Part shown: positions 19,701 to 30,266 of the stretch, piece by piece
How the letters are laid out: every line of letters starts with the position of its first letter
Position numbering within the stretch: the first letter of the stretch is position 1
NCBI GenBank assembly: GCA_949358305.1
Contig: OX442315.1
Span: 12,982,427 to 13,046,426 of the forward strand
Direction: 5' to 3'
DNA from: Strigamia acuminata
Taxonomy: Eukaryota > Arthropoda > Chilopoda > Geophilomorpha > Linotaeniidae
Length of the DNA stretch: 64,000 bases
Program-made: the position numbers and the translations under genes
Notes under the pieces: generated by a model
Database searches by the model: none
Seen by the model: the letters and a program-made list of their open reading frames with translations, nothing else
Told to the model about the DNA's origin: nothing

Positions 19701-22700
19701 TAGGCTGCCTTGATCAAACCCCAGTCACAGTTTGCACGATGTTGCTCTGTTGACAGGACAGTTTGCCCTTGACCAGTCTGTAGAGTGGCAGTTTTTGGCC
19801 AATGATATCCAGTTTAGAAGGTGCTCGCATATTAAGTTGTAAAAAAAATTAGATTGATTTTTTATACTTTGAATTGCAGAATTTCAGCTTGTTTGCATTA
19901 ACCTACAATTTTGAAGAGCACATTTTACTAAAAACAAATTTAGACTTTAATTGTAAATTGCAACAAAAATGTCAATTTGAAATGATTTCTCAAACAAAAA
20001 TACGTTATAGAAAACAAAACTTCACTATTGGTAGTGTCGAACTGGTAACTTAAAAAAGAAATTATTACAATCTATAACAATTCTAGTTTTTCTCCTATTC
20101 AGCCAAAAAAGTTCAGAAACATGAAATTTCAATTACTTATCGACGATATTCTGCAGCTTATTTATAGAAATATGGACCTTTATTGGTAATTTTTTAAGAC
20201 TATTCACGTTATAATAGTCTTGAACAAGTATAAAGCCTATACTCTTGTTCGACTCAAAAGGGTGGCCTTCTCCCATTGGCCGAGCTGTATCACTGGTGTA
20301 GTGATCCAAAAATATAGACTCAAACACCAGAAATGCATTACAATGTACAGACATTGTAATCGATTGCCTAGGTAACGGCCAAAATTTCAAAATATTGTGC
20401 TTTCCAGACAAAGCCACCAATAAACAGAACAAACATGAGTTTTACGTTTATTTGTGCATAAAACTTTATTTTCTAAATGGAAATAACATTTTATAATAAA
20501 ATACAATTAAAATTATATCAACTTAAATGGTAATAGCAATCACAAAACATAATAAAAATAAAAACTACTTCTCCTAGTCGTAGTAATACAGACTGAAGTT
20601 AGGAGTAATGCGGCTCGGCCAATGGGACAAGGCCACCCTTTTGAGTCGAACAAGAGTATAGTTCACATGCATGCGTTAGCACACCAAAGCTGCTTGGTTG
20701 CATGTGAACTAGGTTGCTTCACCAATGCACGTTGGCTGAAGCGCCTTGTGATTTTGTGCGATTTTGTGCGTTATAACGCACAATGCATGAAGTTGGAATA
20801 TTTAACTTGCGCGTTGAAGCTGATGCAACAATGCATGCATGTGAACTGACCTTAAAAACTAAGGTTTTTCAAAAGTTCAATTGAGAATACAAAATTAAGT
20901 GATTTGACAAAATTCCTCTCCAAGATTGTGTCCTGGTACATTTTTGGTGATATAAAATGTTCATGCTAACCTAATTTAGTCATAGCCAACTGAATATAGC
21001 AAGAACTTTTTGTGCAAATGAGATTTTACTTGTGATATTTACAGGACAAAAGTCGAGTTTGTCTTCACGAATGTAACTCTTCATGGTGTGGAAGCAATGT
21101 TGGAAAAAAAAGTATGTTTATATTTTGTAGTAATTTCAATGTTTAAACATTTTATGTTGATTGTTATCCATCATTGTTTAGGAATTTGACACTATCAAAG
21201 AATTATTTTCAATGTCCACAAAATATATAATTCTGTTTGACTTCACTACATTATCTTCTACTTCAGACACACTTGGATTTGTTATTCAAAGACACAGCAA
21301 TATTGAAGAATACTTATGGATGACATTTCTCAAACCATTTGCCATGATTGTATGGTTGTGTGCTTTAGCTATGTATGTTCTGTTTTCTCTATCAATAGCT
21401 CTGTTACCAAAGAAATATGCAAACACAACCTCAGGTAAAAGCAGCTGAAAAAGATTGTTACTATTGGTAATTCTGTTTTTATTTATTTCTCACAGTTAAT
21501 ACGATTGCACAAACAAAATATATGTTTCTTCTGTTAATTATCTCAAGCTACAGTGCTGTTTTGTATGTATCACTCACTGTCCCTTCATCCCGACTTCGGT
21601 ACAACAATATTCAAGAACTACTTTTGGACGACAAAGTTGACATATATGCTCTTGGCTCCTATTTGCCATACAATTTTATAAAGGTATTAGCAACTTGTTT
21701 ATTTTTTGTAAATGATTGTTTAAAAAATTCTAATGGGCACAGTACTAACTCTGCCACAATCGGGAATGTACAGTAGAACAACGTCAACTGTCACTCTTTC
21801 ATGACGCTATCTCACTACTTGACTGTTTTGAGGATGAAATTTGGAGAGGAAAAAAAGCAGCTAAAGTGAGAAGATGAGTGCTGGGAAAAAAGTATTTGAT
21901 ACCATTTGTCATGGCTTGTAGTTGTTCTCACGTTCATACTCTGTTCATTTGATACTAGGAGTACGTTGTGCTAACAATCAATTACTGTTTCCCTTTGTTA
22001 TTACCCAATACCCAATTAATGACATATATGAGGATGAAATGGACACTGTTTATTTATCCCAATTGCTAGCGAACTGAAACTGATGCTATGTTCACACTTA
22101 AACCACTTTTGTAGAAAACCCGCCACTTTTGTAGAAAACCTGTGTTCACACTACCAAAGGTTTTCTAGTACTCAAAACAAGATGACGGACTTTTCTACAA
22201 CTCAAGTTGTAGAAAAATTTTCTTAAACTTGACATCACAACTGCAAAACACGCCCCCATTGTGTCATGTGACTGATCCTAGGAAAATCCAAAAAATAAAA
22301 TGGATGCCAATTAAACTTTTAAGGCAACTTTCGGCATTAAAATAAAGCACTTTCAAATGCATCAAAAATTAATACAATACATCAAAAGATGGAGAATAAA
22401 ACAACCTTTCTTTTAAAAAAAAGAACGTATTTCTAGCTCTAACGGTTCGTGAAATACGAACGAAAATGCGTTTCTGTCGCTTCAGTTAGAGTGGAGACAA
22501 GATCGTGACCTTCGTTTCGACCCAAATTTATCAAGTTTACGTACAGACGAAAATTTAAAATATATGTGAGATTACTAACCTGGCATCTGTCTTTCTTTAA
22601 AAAAAAGTAGAAGTTTCTATCTTTAACAGATCATTAGCTACAAGCAACAATGCAAACTTCTAACAATCTGACACTTGTACAAAACTATCCTTAAGTGTGA

Positions 22701-25700
22701 ACAATTGATTTCAGATTTGTAGAACTTAGACTTGTAGAAAATGATAAGTTCTAGTAAAGTGGTTGAAGTGTGAACATAGCGTAACAACAACATACCGGTA
22801 TTTAGATGAGGGCTTTGGTGAGTGGGGAGGAAATGACCTTTCTACTTAAGTGACACCTGGTGATGTCATCACAAGAAAATATCTTTTAGTGAGGTCATTC
22901 ACCCTGGTCAAAACATTGTGTCAATTACCATGTTTACATGTACTTAGTTATCTAGAAAAGAAAATCTGAATATTACTTTTCTTGAAAACAGATCATGTAA
23001 ATAAACCAGTGTTCCAGAAAAGACAGACTTATTCGGAAAACTAAATTCCAGATTTTGGGCGTTTTGCACATTGCAAACTACATGTTAAACACCTGTGCTT
23101 GTGTAAAAGTACCGTAGGTAATGATCGTAATACTTTGTACCCCTTATTAAAATGTTACAAATTATAAACAAAAATGCTATATTCCTTCAAACAAATTTTC
23201 ACTTACCGGTATTTGGAAACCTGTTAACATGTAAACATTGTAAATGACACAATGGGCACTGTGATGAGATGTTACCATTACTTCTGGATTCAACAACAGC
23301 ATCGGCCAAATCTGCAAAAAAATTTTTTTTGCTAAAATAAGGCTCTAATGGGTTTGTATGACTTCAAAATAATTTTTTAATGTTGTAGAAGACAAAAACA
23401 CTTCGTACTAGCAAGATTTGGCAGCGCATGCAAAGAAATAGCAGGAAAGGAAAGATTTCAGTAGCGGATGGCCATTTACTTTTGCATAATTATAATGCTA
23501 TAATCCATCTGCACAGTCAACTTCAAGAATTGTTTGGATCAAATTGCACTTTCAGTGTAATAAAAATTCCTATAACTTTTTCGATGTACCAAATGTTTAG
23601 TAAGAGATCAAAATATGTTGAGGCATTTAATCAAAAGAAAGTATCATTGAGTTTCCTGATGATTCAGTCACACATGTGAATTTCACTTTATAAATTTTGG
23701 GTTTCTTCATCTGCAATTCGTGTATAAGTTGTTAGTTTAGTGATTAATTTTGGAATAATTTGAAGATTAACTATGGTAACCAGTTAAAAAGTCAAAACAA
23801 TTCCTACGCAAAAAGTAATGTATTTACCATATATGTTTAAAATGTATTTATAATACAAGTTCGTATATATGTAGAATATACAAAAAGTTGGGCTTGTGCG
23901 GTAAATTTTTTGTGCGAGTGCGGTGCAGTATACTGCAAGGATACCGCAAGGATACAGAATACCGCACCAATATTGAATATCGCTTGAATACCGCATCATC
24001 ACAAATATACCCATTTAATATGGGTGTAAACATCAATTATTATTGTAATTAATAAAAATGCATTAAAAATTTATCAAAATGGCCTATTTTTATAAATTTT
24101 TCATGTGCTTTTATTCATTTTTAGTTTTTTACTTTCAATTTTAATACTCCGTAAAATTTATTTTATTTTTTACAAAGCAAAAGAATATGGTAATTGCAGT
24201 TTCGCTGTGTTAATTGTAGTGTTGCTGCGGTAATGGCGGTATACCATTTTGTGGTATTTTGGTGGGTAACGCGGTGCGGTATACCGCTACCGCGCATATG
24301 CCTACCGTCTTCCCCCGAATATAACACCATGGTGTTGTATTCGTCAAATAACACCACGGTGTTGTATTCGTCAAATAACACCACGGTGTTGTATTCGTCA
24401 AATAACACCACGGTGTTGTATTCGTCAAATAACACCACGGTGTTGTATTCGTCAAATAACACCACGGTGTTGTATTCGTCAAATAACACCACGGTGTTGT
24501 ATTCGTCAAATAACACCACGGTGTTGTATTCGTCAAATAACACCACGGTGTTGTATTCGTCAAATAACACCACGATGTTGTATTCGTCAAATAACACCAC
24601 GATGTTGTATTCGTCAAATAACACCACGGTGTTGTATTCGTCAAATAACACCACGGTGTTGTATTCGTCAAATAACACCATGCTGTTGTATTCGTCAAAT
24701 AACATGTAAGTTTGTAAAAAAAAGAAAATTGCTTCCCATACCCTCTAACAACACTAACTAACTTGAATTCACACATTTCTGAACAACCCTGTTCGCAGCA
24801 CTGCACAACACATCTTCAATAAACAAATCTGTTAAATGTGTATGTTTAATATGTAAAATCCAGTGCACGTTTCGGTAGCGTTTTGGAAGCGTACACTGTA
24901 CGTCTTTCATAGTTTTCTAAAAATTTGAATATAACACCATGGTGTTGTATTCAAAAACAATAAAAATTCGAATATACTGTAACACCATGGGGGTGTATTC
25001 GAATATAACACCATGGTGTTATAGCTGAAGTGGTGTTATATTCGAATTTTTGCTCAATGTTTACAAACTTGTCATTTTCACCAAAACTCGAATACAACAC
25101 CATGGTGTTATATTCGGGGGAAGACGGTAGTTATAATATATTTAAAATAAATCTTAAATGCATTGGAATCAGATATAAAATGTTTTTATATATTTGATAT
25201 AGAATGGACATATAAGCTTATGTGATGTAAAATATATCTAGGTTATAATATATTTTAAATATATTGGTTATTCATTGTAAATATACTGCCATTTATGTGG
25301 AATATAAGTTGAATATATCTGCAATATACTCGTATGACTTTTGTGTGGGTTGCAAATGTGTATACTACACACATTTGCAATTGTTTGGTCTAAATATCAT
25401 CATCAATTCATGTATTTTTAACAATCATACATGTCTGAATGAATCATTACAAGATAAAACCTCTTGAATATTTAATATATTAATAATCATATATAATATT
25501 GTAGGATTTTGACATTTAAAGAAGTAGGAATCTTAAAAAAACTTGACGTAACGTACGATACAGCTTTACCGTGTGAGAAGAATGATCCGGTTCGACCAAT
25601 CTCGATTTATCACACAATTTTAGCGTTCATTATTGTAATCGAAGGAATTTTAGCTTCTGGAATAGCATTTCTCATGGAACTGCTTTTTTGGAAATTGCAA

Positions 25701-25733
25701 TCGGACGTCCAAAGAGATTTAACCGTTACTTAA
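16731..25733 (+). CDS. IR-2: ionotropic-receptor-like ligand-gated channel gene, eleven exons
   Basis: Exons: 16731-16794 (signal peptide, MNTRNILFFFSFLC), 16872-17000, 17048-17196, 17266-17442, 19880-20044, 20103-20185, 21045-21111, 21182-21434, 21496-21683, 23389-about 23640 and 25505-25733. Phases agree at all joints up to exon 10. Exon 8 carries the first membrane segment after WMTFLKPF, exon 9 the pore-side segment (YSAVLYVSLTVPS) and start of the second ligand lobe, and exon 11 the last membrane segment. Length is about 530 residues, usual for divergent IRs. Family role: chemosensory cation channel in sensory-neuron membranes. Oddity: the donor after exon 10 (FNQ) reads GAAAGT where IR-3 and IR-4 have GTAAGG and GTGAGC, and the nearby GTATCA is out of phase with exon 11. 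Splicing may be damaged. Introns hold several MITEs. Confidence 0.75.
17551..17765. mobile_element. Tc1/mariner-type MITE in IR-2 intron 4
   Basis: CAGTCGTGGACAAAAAAAAC at the left and its inverse ending TTTGTCCACGACTG at the right, with arms of about 50 bp, flanked by TA on both sides (17549-17550 and 17766-17767). It is 215 bp with no ORF. TA target duplication and this terminus fit the Tc1/mariner group. Confidence 0.85.
17830..18020. repeat. Foldback MITE family F1, internally shortened copy
   Basis: Words GTGTAGTGATCCAAAAATGTAG, CTTCTCCTAGTGGTAGTAATA and GAGTCGAACAAGAGTATAG match the 20248-20664 copy. The left terminal arm is lost or diverged. It lies in IR-2 intron 4. Confidence 0.55.
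18524..19578. mobile_element. MITE family with GCGGTAT ends, carrying a foldback minisatellite
   Basis: Ends AGCCTTGTGTGCGGTAGCGG and CCGCACAAGCCT are inverted and rich in GCGGTAT/ATACCGC words. Inside, copies of a unit around TCAAGTGTGTTTTTCATCG (18690-18900) face copies of its inverse (19265-19445), and between them stands a second tandem repeat around TTGTTCCATTTCTAGTTTGA, about 36 bp long, near 18910-19150. The ORFs of 60-115 codons here are repeat products, not genes. It lies in IR-2 intron 4. A relative is at 23890-24301. Confidence 0.65.
20248..20664. mobile_element. Foldback MITE family F1, most complete copy
   Basis: Left end TATACTCTTGTTCGACTCAA and right end TTGAGTCGAACAAGAGTATA form inverted arms of about 45 bp that also share GGTGGCCTT and CCCATTGGCCGAGC. 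It is about 417 bp long in IR-2 intron 6, without coding capacity. Diverged copies are at 14040 and 17830. Confidence 0.75.
20662..20849. mobile_element. MITE with GTTCACATGCATGC ends
   Basis: GTTCACATGCATGCGTTAGC and GCATGCATGTGAAC are inverted termini of an element of about 190 bp placed directly against the F1 copy in IR-2 intron 6. The ORF at 20622-20849 runs across both elements and is not a gene. Superfamily is uncertain; such ends occur in PIF/Harbinger-like MITEs. Confidence 0.55.
22085..22780. mobile_element. MITE with GCTATGTTCACACTT ends in IR-2 intron 9
   Basis: GCTATGTTCACACTTAAACC at the left and GTGTGAACATAGC at the right are inverted. Repeated words ACTTTTGTAGAAAACC near the left end pair with similar inverted words near the right. 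It is about 696 bp with no long ORF. A clear target duplication is not visible, so the superfamily (possibly PIF/Harbinger or hAT) stays open. Confidence 0.6.
23890..24301. mobile_element. MITE of the GCGGTAT-ended family in IR-2 intron 10
   Basis: Starts GGGCTTGTGCGGTAAATTTTT and ends with the inverse GCGGTATACCGCTACCGCGC, the same terminal words as the element at 18524-19578. The interior differs. It directly abuts the next element. Confidence 0.6.
24302..25130. mobile_element. Element with CTACCGTCTTCCCCCGAATA termini and internal 27-bp minisatellite
   Basis: Left terminus CTACCGTCTTCCCCCGAATA and right terminus TATTCGGGGGAAGACGGTAG are perfect inverse copies. The repeat continues through the 14-mer palindrome AACACCATGGTGTT, giving arms of about 35 bp. 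Similar ACCGTnTTnCCCCGAATA-type ends are known in several DNA-transposon groups; I do not assign one. It has no transposase. It lies in IR-2 intron 10, after the MITE at 23890. Confidence 0.75.
24330..24710. repeat. 27-bp minisatellite built on a palindrome, about 14 units
   Basis: The unit AATAACACCACGGTGTTGTATTCGTCA repeats about 14 times. Its core is one base off the perfect palindrome AACACCATGGTGTT found at the element ends. Because 27 is divisible by 3, open frames of 170-200 codons appear on both strands; they are repeat artefacts. Confidence 0.92.
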
Positions 25734-25979
25734 ATGTGCCCATATGATTCAAAACTATATTTTATGATATATTACTTTTCACTTTATGCATTCTAAAATA
25801 CGTACAAGTATATAGCATTTTTGAGAATAAAGTATAGTCTACTAATACATTTTATAATACAGTGAAAATTTTCATTGGAAAATACATTCATATTTGACAA
25901 ATGATAGTATTGGGAATGCATTATTTGCAAACCAATAGCATGTAAAAATGTATTGCAAAATGCATTCTCGCAATCTTTT

Positions 25980-26520
25980 GGTGACCCGAAATTTGACCTT
26001 GGGATGTTCCTTCAAGGTCATTGGAAAATTATCTCGGAAACCGTTAGAGATAGACAGAAATTTCCAACTGTAAACTTGTAGAGCAACATTTGTTTAGTCT
26101 AAAAATGACTAATTTTCAAATCTTTTGTACTAAATCTTTTTAAGAAAATTGCAATTGAAAAAATAGTTTTGAAAAGAAAAAAAGTCATAAAAAAATTCAG
26201 TTTTCTATCCATATCTCTGCAACGGTGCCAGATATGCAAATTCCGACCAGGGGAATCGATTTTTTGGGTCATTTTACGTCTAATCAGCACGTTTTTGACA
26301 CTTTTTCAATTTTGGACATGTTATCTTTTGACTTGTGTCTACTTTTTCAATTGCAATTTTCTTAAAATTTTTTAGTACAAAAGATTTGAGAATTAGTCAT
26401 TTTTAGACTAAACAAATGTTGCTCTACAAGTTTACAATTGGAAATTTCTGTCTATCTCTAACGGTTTCCGAGATAATTTCCCAATGACCTTGATGGAACA
26501 TCCGAAGGTCAAATTTCTGA
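25980..26520. repeat. Large imperfect inverted repeat, arms about 150 bp
   Basis: The left arm (about 25985-26140) contains CAAGGTCATTGGAAAATTATC and GTAGAGCAACATTTGTTTAG. The right arm (about 26370-26515) contains their inverses. The structure resembles a non-autonomous foldback or mariner-like element; words such as ACCTTG and GTAGAGCA also occur in the mariner-type MITE at 39751, suggesting a related family. No gene is present. Confidence 0.65.
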
Positions 26521-26837
26521 TTTCAGATTTCTGAGTAGGCTAACATTTCAAACCTTTTTTTCTCAAAACTTTTTAGTAAGAAATAATTTTTTTTAAGAAC
26601 AGTTCTAGACTAATTAGATGGTTCTCTACAACTTTGCAATTGACATTTGTTGCGTAGCATTGTTGGTTTAAAAGTTTAAAAGTTTAAGAGTTGCAAAACA
26701 GTGATGCAACAATGTCACATGAATTTAACATGTTTCATTGAATTCCTCACATGTCATTTACTTAAATTCTTAATCAAAAGTATTTTTAAATTTACATGAT
26801 TGTGAAATAATTCACCTGGCAGGTGTTCGGCGGGACA
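26521..26837. mobile_element. Mariner-like fragment with right terminus
   Basis: Words CAAACCTTTTTTTCTCAAAACTTTT and AAGAACAGTTCTAGACTAATTAGATGG match the interior of the TA-flanked element at 39751-40645. The right edge reads GGGACACCCTGTA at a TA, a mariner-type end. Copia coding sequence starts straight after it, so this insertion or a deletion removed the 5' part of that copia element. Confidence 0.55.
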
Positions 26838-27835
26838 CCCTGTATAGCTTGGGGTCTGATGCTATAATCATCTTCTATGTCGATGACATAGTATTGTTCT
26901 CGAGGGATAACATAGCTGAGGAATGCGTACTGAATTTGATTCAACAATCCTTCGAGATTGTCAATTTGGGCCCCGTCACCCTTTTATTAGGGATAAAGTT
27001 TTGTAGGGACGAGGAGAACATCCTAATTCATCAACGGACTTACATTGCAAAGTTATGCAAGCAATACAGGATTTCCCCATGCCATCGCATTAAAGTGCCT
27101 GGCACTCCAGGCACTATGATACAACAGGTTCAGACAGGGAAACATGTCAATTCGAGTTTTCCATATCGGTCTCTTGTAGGCAGTTTGCTTTTCATCGCAA
27201 GTCGCACAAGACCCGATATTCTGTTTTCGGTGATAGTATTGTCTCAATACAATGAGACTCACTCGACGCGACACGTGAACATGTTACTTCAGATCTTGCG
27301 TTATCTGGCTAACACGCCAAATTTTTCCATCAATATTGGGAACTGCCGAAATGAAAATTTGACCGTTTATACGGAAGCATCTTTCGCGCTTGATCAAGAC
27401 AGGCATCGAAGTTTTGGTGGACACATTATCTATTTTGGAGGTGTCCCAGTATCATGGAATTGCCATAAGCAATCCATAACTGCCCTTTCCATTATGGAAA
27501 GCGAATTTTTGGCGGTGGTAGACAGTGTGAATGAGATAATTTGGTTGGAGCGTTTATTTGATGCTGAAATAATAATTAATGGGTTAAACAGGGATATACC
27601 GTGTGTGTTTGCCGACTCTATGCCGGCGATTCAATATGCGAAAAATCGCATAGAGAATCGTGCAAATAAGCACATCGACGTAAAGTTGCACTTTTAGCGC
27701 GATCGGTTCGAGAAGGGTGTCTTTTGCATTAAGCACATCCCGGGAACCCTTAACGTAGCAGATATTATGACAAAATGGTTGTCTCGCACTAAGTTAGACG
27801 CGTTGTGCGAGCACATCTTTGTGATGACAAAATAG
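26838..27835 (+). pseudogene. Ty1/copia pol remnant: end of reverse transcriptase plus RNase H
   Basis: The frame begins inside the reverse transcriptase with LGSDAIIIFYVDDIVLFS, the YVDD catalytic box of copia elements, and continues through LGIKF, YRSLVGSLLFIASRTRPDI, the RNase H part (GGVPVSWNCHKQS, SIMESEFLAV) and KHIDVKLHF. A TAG at 27695-27697 then interrupts the frame just before the usual C-terminal block (RDRFEKG, IPGTLNVADIMTK, stop near 27835). Protease, integrase and the N-terminal RT are missing. In the RNase H core YTEASFALD stands where copia elements usually have a YADADWA-like motif. So it is a 5'-truncated, inactive copy, followed by a purine run and an LTR. Confidence 0.88.
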
Positions 27836-27852
27836 TTAATCGAAGAGGGATT

Positions 27853-28213
27853 TGTTAGTTAGCGATAAATTATTTATGTCAATTGTTTAAGTTGTACATT
27901 TCTGGATTAGTACAATTTGCATGTTATCTTTACTGTCACTAATGGTCAGCCAATTGATCTTGTTTTTACCCATTGCTTGTTACGGTACCCCAATTGGTTG
28001 TTTCAAATTGATAATGTGCGTTTGTCATCTGCTCGAAAGAGCGGTAATGTCTTTTGTTATTACTGTGTGGTTTATCGGTTATTCATGCCTTGTTTCAGAG
28101 TTTATTCAATTGTAAAGAATAAATCACCATCCATAGTGGCTGATTTATTCTCTTATTATGCATTGTATGAGTTGAGACCAAATAGCCTCAACCCAAGTGT
28201 CTATTTGGTTACT
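27853..28213 (+). repeat. Copia-type LTR (3' LTR of the pol remnant), right end approximate
   Basis: It begins TGTTAGTTAGCGATAAATTA after the purine-rich GAAGAGGGA and shares its first 200 bp with the fragment at 15640. Further on lies a hairpin containing the polyadenylation signal: AATAAATCA/TGATTTATT, and then CCAAATAG/CTATTTGG. I could not define the 3' border. A gag-like ORF starts soon after, so an alternative view is that this is the 5' LTR of another element. Confidence 0.6.
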
Positions 28214-28342
28214 TACGTGCAAATAAAAGATGGCGGATGCTATGTTCAATTTCTCCGCACTTTTAAATCAAATTTCCGATTTATTTCAACTTGTTCTGGC
28301 CACCCAAACCTCTTCACTTTTAACCAAAAAAAAACACTTGCG

Positions 28343-29293
28343 ATGGACGATATTCAGAAGGAATCTACTGAAAGAAGAAATCCAAAACGAGTTAAGAGCG
28401 TTTCTAAATCTAAAAACGCTCGCGCAGCACATGGACAATCATCGACCAGTAAGCCTACTCGTGTGACGATTGCCGAAATCCATCACTCCAAGGATTCCGA
28501 ACCAGACGATTGCTTAAATCCACCGAATCCAACTGGTATTCCACCTATTATTCCTGAGATTTTGCATGCCAGTGGCCAAGAGAATTTACATAAAGTGAAC
28601 GGCCAAGTGCTGCAAGTGACCAACCAAATTGCTACGCATGGCGCAAACGGTCGGAATCCCGCACCCGAATCGAATTTATCCTCACAAGCGATTGAACAGT
28701 TGATTTTCATGGCTTTCCAACACAAGCCGACAGGTGGGGCTCGTCCTATGCAGGGGGAGTCTACCGAGCAAACCCACGATTCTCGATCTCGTAGAGACGA
28801 TGACGGCTATACTCAGTCCTGTCATCAGGTAAGTTTTGCATTATTATTGCAATCGTTTTTGCAACCATTGTTGAATACGCACTTTTTGACTCATTTTGCC
28901 TCTTTTCGTCACTAGGAGGAGTCACAAGATTATTATTCCGATCATTTTTATGACGAGACTGATGAATTATTGTCTGATTCCACCTCTGAACCAAGGAGCT
29001 TCAGGACAAATGCTAAAGACCTTGAGATCGCACGCCTAAAACTTAAACAGGCTAAGCAAAAGGAGACCAAATCCGAAGCTAACCATAAACGCGCCCCTGC
29101 CGGCCACGACGAAGAAGAGGACTCGGACGACACATCTAATTTGGACAGTGATGCCGACAACGACACCCCATTCCTAGGGGCTGATTCTGCGAAGGAGATT
29201 GTTAAGATTTTATCAAAAAACGTGTCAACCAGCAAAGCGACTAAATTCCGCACTGATTTTCCATGCCCCACACGCCAAGAAAATGGACGATGA
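28343..29293 (+). CDS. Two-exon acidic ORF, possible retroelement ORF1
   Basis: Exon 1 is 28343-28828 and exon 2 28916-29293. The 87-bp intron begins GTAAGT and ends CACTAG, and the frame continues across it (...SCHQ joined to EESQ...). The product, about 288 residues, is hydrophilic. It has a basic N-terminus (NPKRVKSVSKSK), a Pro-rich middle (PPNPTGIPPIIP), an acidic Tyr/Asp-rich patch after the intron (DYYSDHFYDETDELL), a coiled-coil-like segment (EIARLKLKQAKQKE) and an Asp/Glu-rich tail. No known domain is recognised. A second frame starting at ATG 28230 (MADAMFNFSALL) overlaps it for 78 codons and may be a 5' piece joined by frameshift. Its place right after an LTR suggests a retroelement gag-like protein. 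Confidence 0.45.
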
Positions 29294-29437
29294 TGTAAAG
29301 GCATACGTTGGGGAGCGCAATACCAGCTATTCTGTACCAAGGAAAAAATTCCTTAGACGACTGAGCGGAATGTTTCTGCGAGTAGGCGCTATTACGGCTA
29401 AGGTTTTTGACAAAACCTTTCTTAATCTTCCTATTAA

Positions 29438-29567
29438 AAATGAATTTAATGAAATCAGCATACAGTCGAACCTCGTTATAATTAACCGCGATATAACAAA
29501 TACACCAGATTCTCTTTTTACACAGTCCTTTTATTATATGGTCCAGGAAAAAATTCAATTCTGTTTT
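29438..29567 (+). repeat. Dispersed repeat R2 with pogo-like CAGTCGAACCT motif, copy 1
   Basis: AATGAATTTAATGAAATCAGC, then CATACAGTCGAACCTCGTTA, GATATAAC and TTTTATTATATGGTCCAG. The same order occurs at 40954-41072 just after the IR-3 stop. TACAGTCGAACCT...TATAA resembles termini of pogo/Tigger-like transposons. The opposite end is not visible. Confidence 0.55.
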
Positions 29568-29679
29568 TAAACAATTTTTTTTTTAAATTTAACACGATTA
29601 AAAAAATTGCCTTTCTTAAATCCCAATTTGTTTTAAATTTAAAACAAAAATTTCCATAAAATTTCAAAAATATTTTGAG

Positions 29680-29950
29680 TATTATGGAAATGGACGCATA
29701 TAAAATCAGAGTTTGCGGACATGCCTTTTTCCTCATAAATGGCCATCCTTCCGACCTTATGGCGTCGTAAGCATAAGGATGGACTGTAAGCATAAGAAAA
29801 ATAGATTTTTATGAGAATACCTTATAAAAAAAGGCAGCCAATCAGATGTCGTTTCTTTATGATTTCTCAAAATGGCTGCCAACAATTTTTTGTTCACCTC
29901 ACAACTTTGTTGAACAATCAGCTTGTATTAAACATTAGAATTCTTGAAAT
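29680..29950. mobile_element. Terminus of a CAGAGTTTGCG-ended element
   Basis: TCAGAGTTTGCGGACATGCC matches the ends of the element at 35104-38680 (AGAGAGTTTGCG..ATGCATTTTT). Nearby, GGCAGCCAATCAGA and TGGCTGCC are inverted, and the left part of the 35104 element also has GATTGGCTGCG. It is a fragment or a deleted copy. Confidence 0.45.
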
Positions 29951-30007
29951 CTAGTAGCGGTTTGAACAATCATACTGTGACAAACCAAACCGCTACTTTT
30001 GTTGGCT

Positions 30008-30266
30008 ATTGTATTTTACCGATTAAGAGTCGCCCTCGAATAGTAGCCGTGGCTGAAACACCAATAATACCTTATTCTTGCAAAAGTACGGTATTGTTTC
30101 CATATTTAACCTCACAAAAGATGAACGTACGCTTTGTTGGTGACGTTCAGATTTCGTTTGTTGCATTAAAGAAATGTAACAAACGAAAAACCAAAACTGT
30201 AATTGCCGACATAAATGGCAGTTTTGAATAAGAGCTGTGGCTCTTAATTGATAAAATACGGTATAT
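30008..30266. mobile_element. MITE with GTATTTTACCGATTAAGAG-type ends
   Basis: Left end TATTGTATTTTACCGATTAAGAG is inverted relative to the right end CTCTTAATTGATAAAATACGGTATA. It is about 260 bp. The 95-codon ORF across it is not credible as a gene. A separate perfect hairpin (GTAGCGGTTTG/CAAACCGCTAC) precedes it at 29953-29996. Confidence 0.5.

Noticed and set aside
24330-24710. CRISPR-like array of regular repeats
   Set aside because: Units are directly tandem without unique spacers, inside a eukaryotic transposon.
24163-24806. Open frames of 170-200 codons on both strands with perfect 9-residue repeats
   Set aside because: They are translations of the 27-bp minisatellite. The unit length is divisible by three, so several frames stay open by chance.
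27917-28342. N-terminal extension of the 332-codon frame 27917-28915
   Set aside because: The first 140 codons are LTR sequence that also occurs at 15704; the credible protein starts at 28343.
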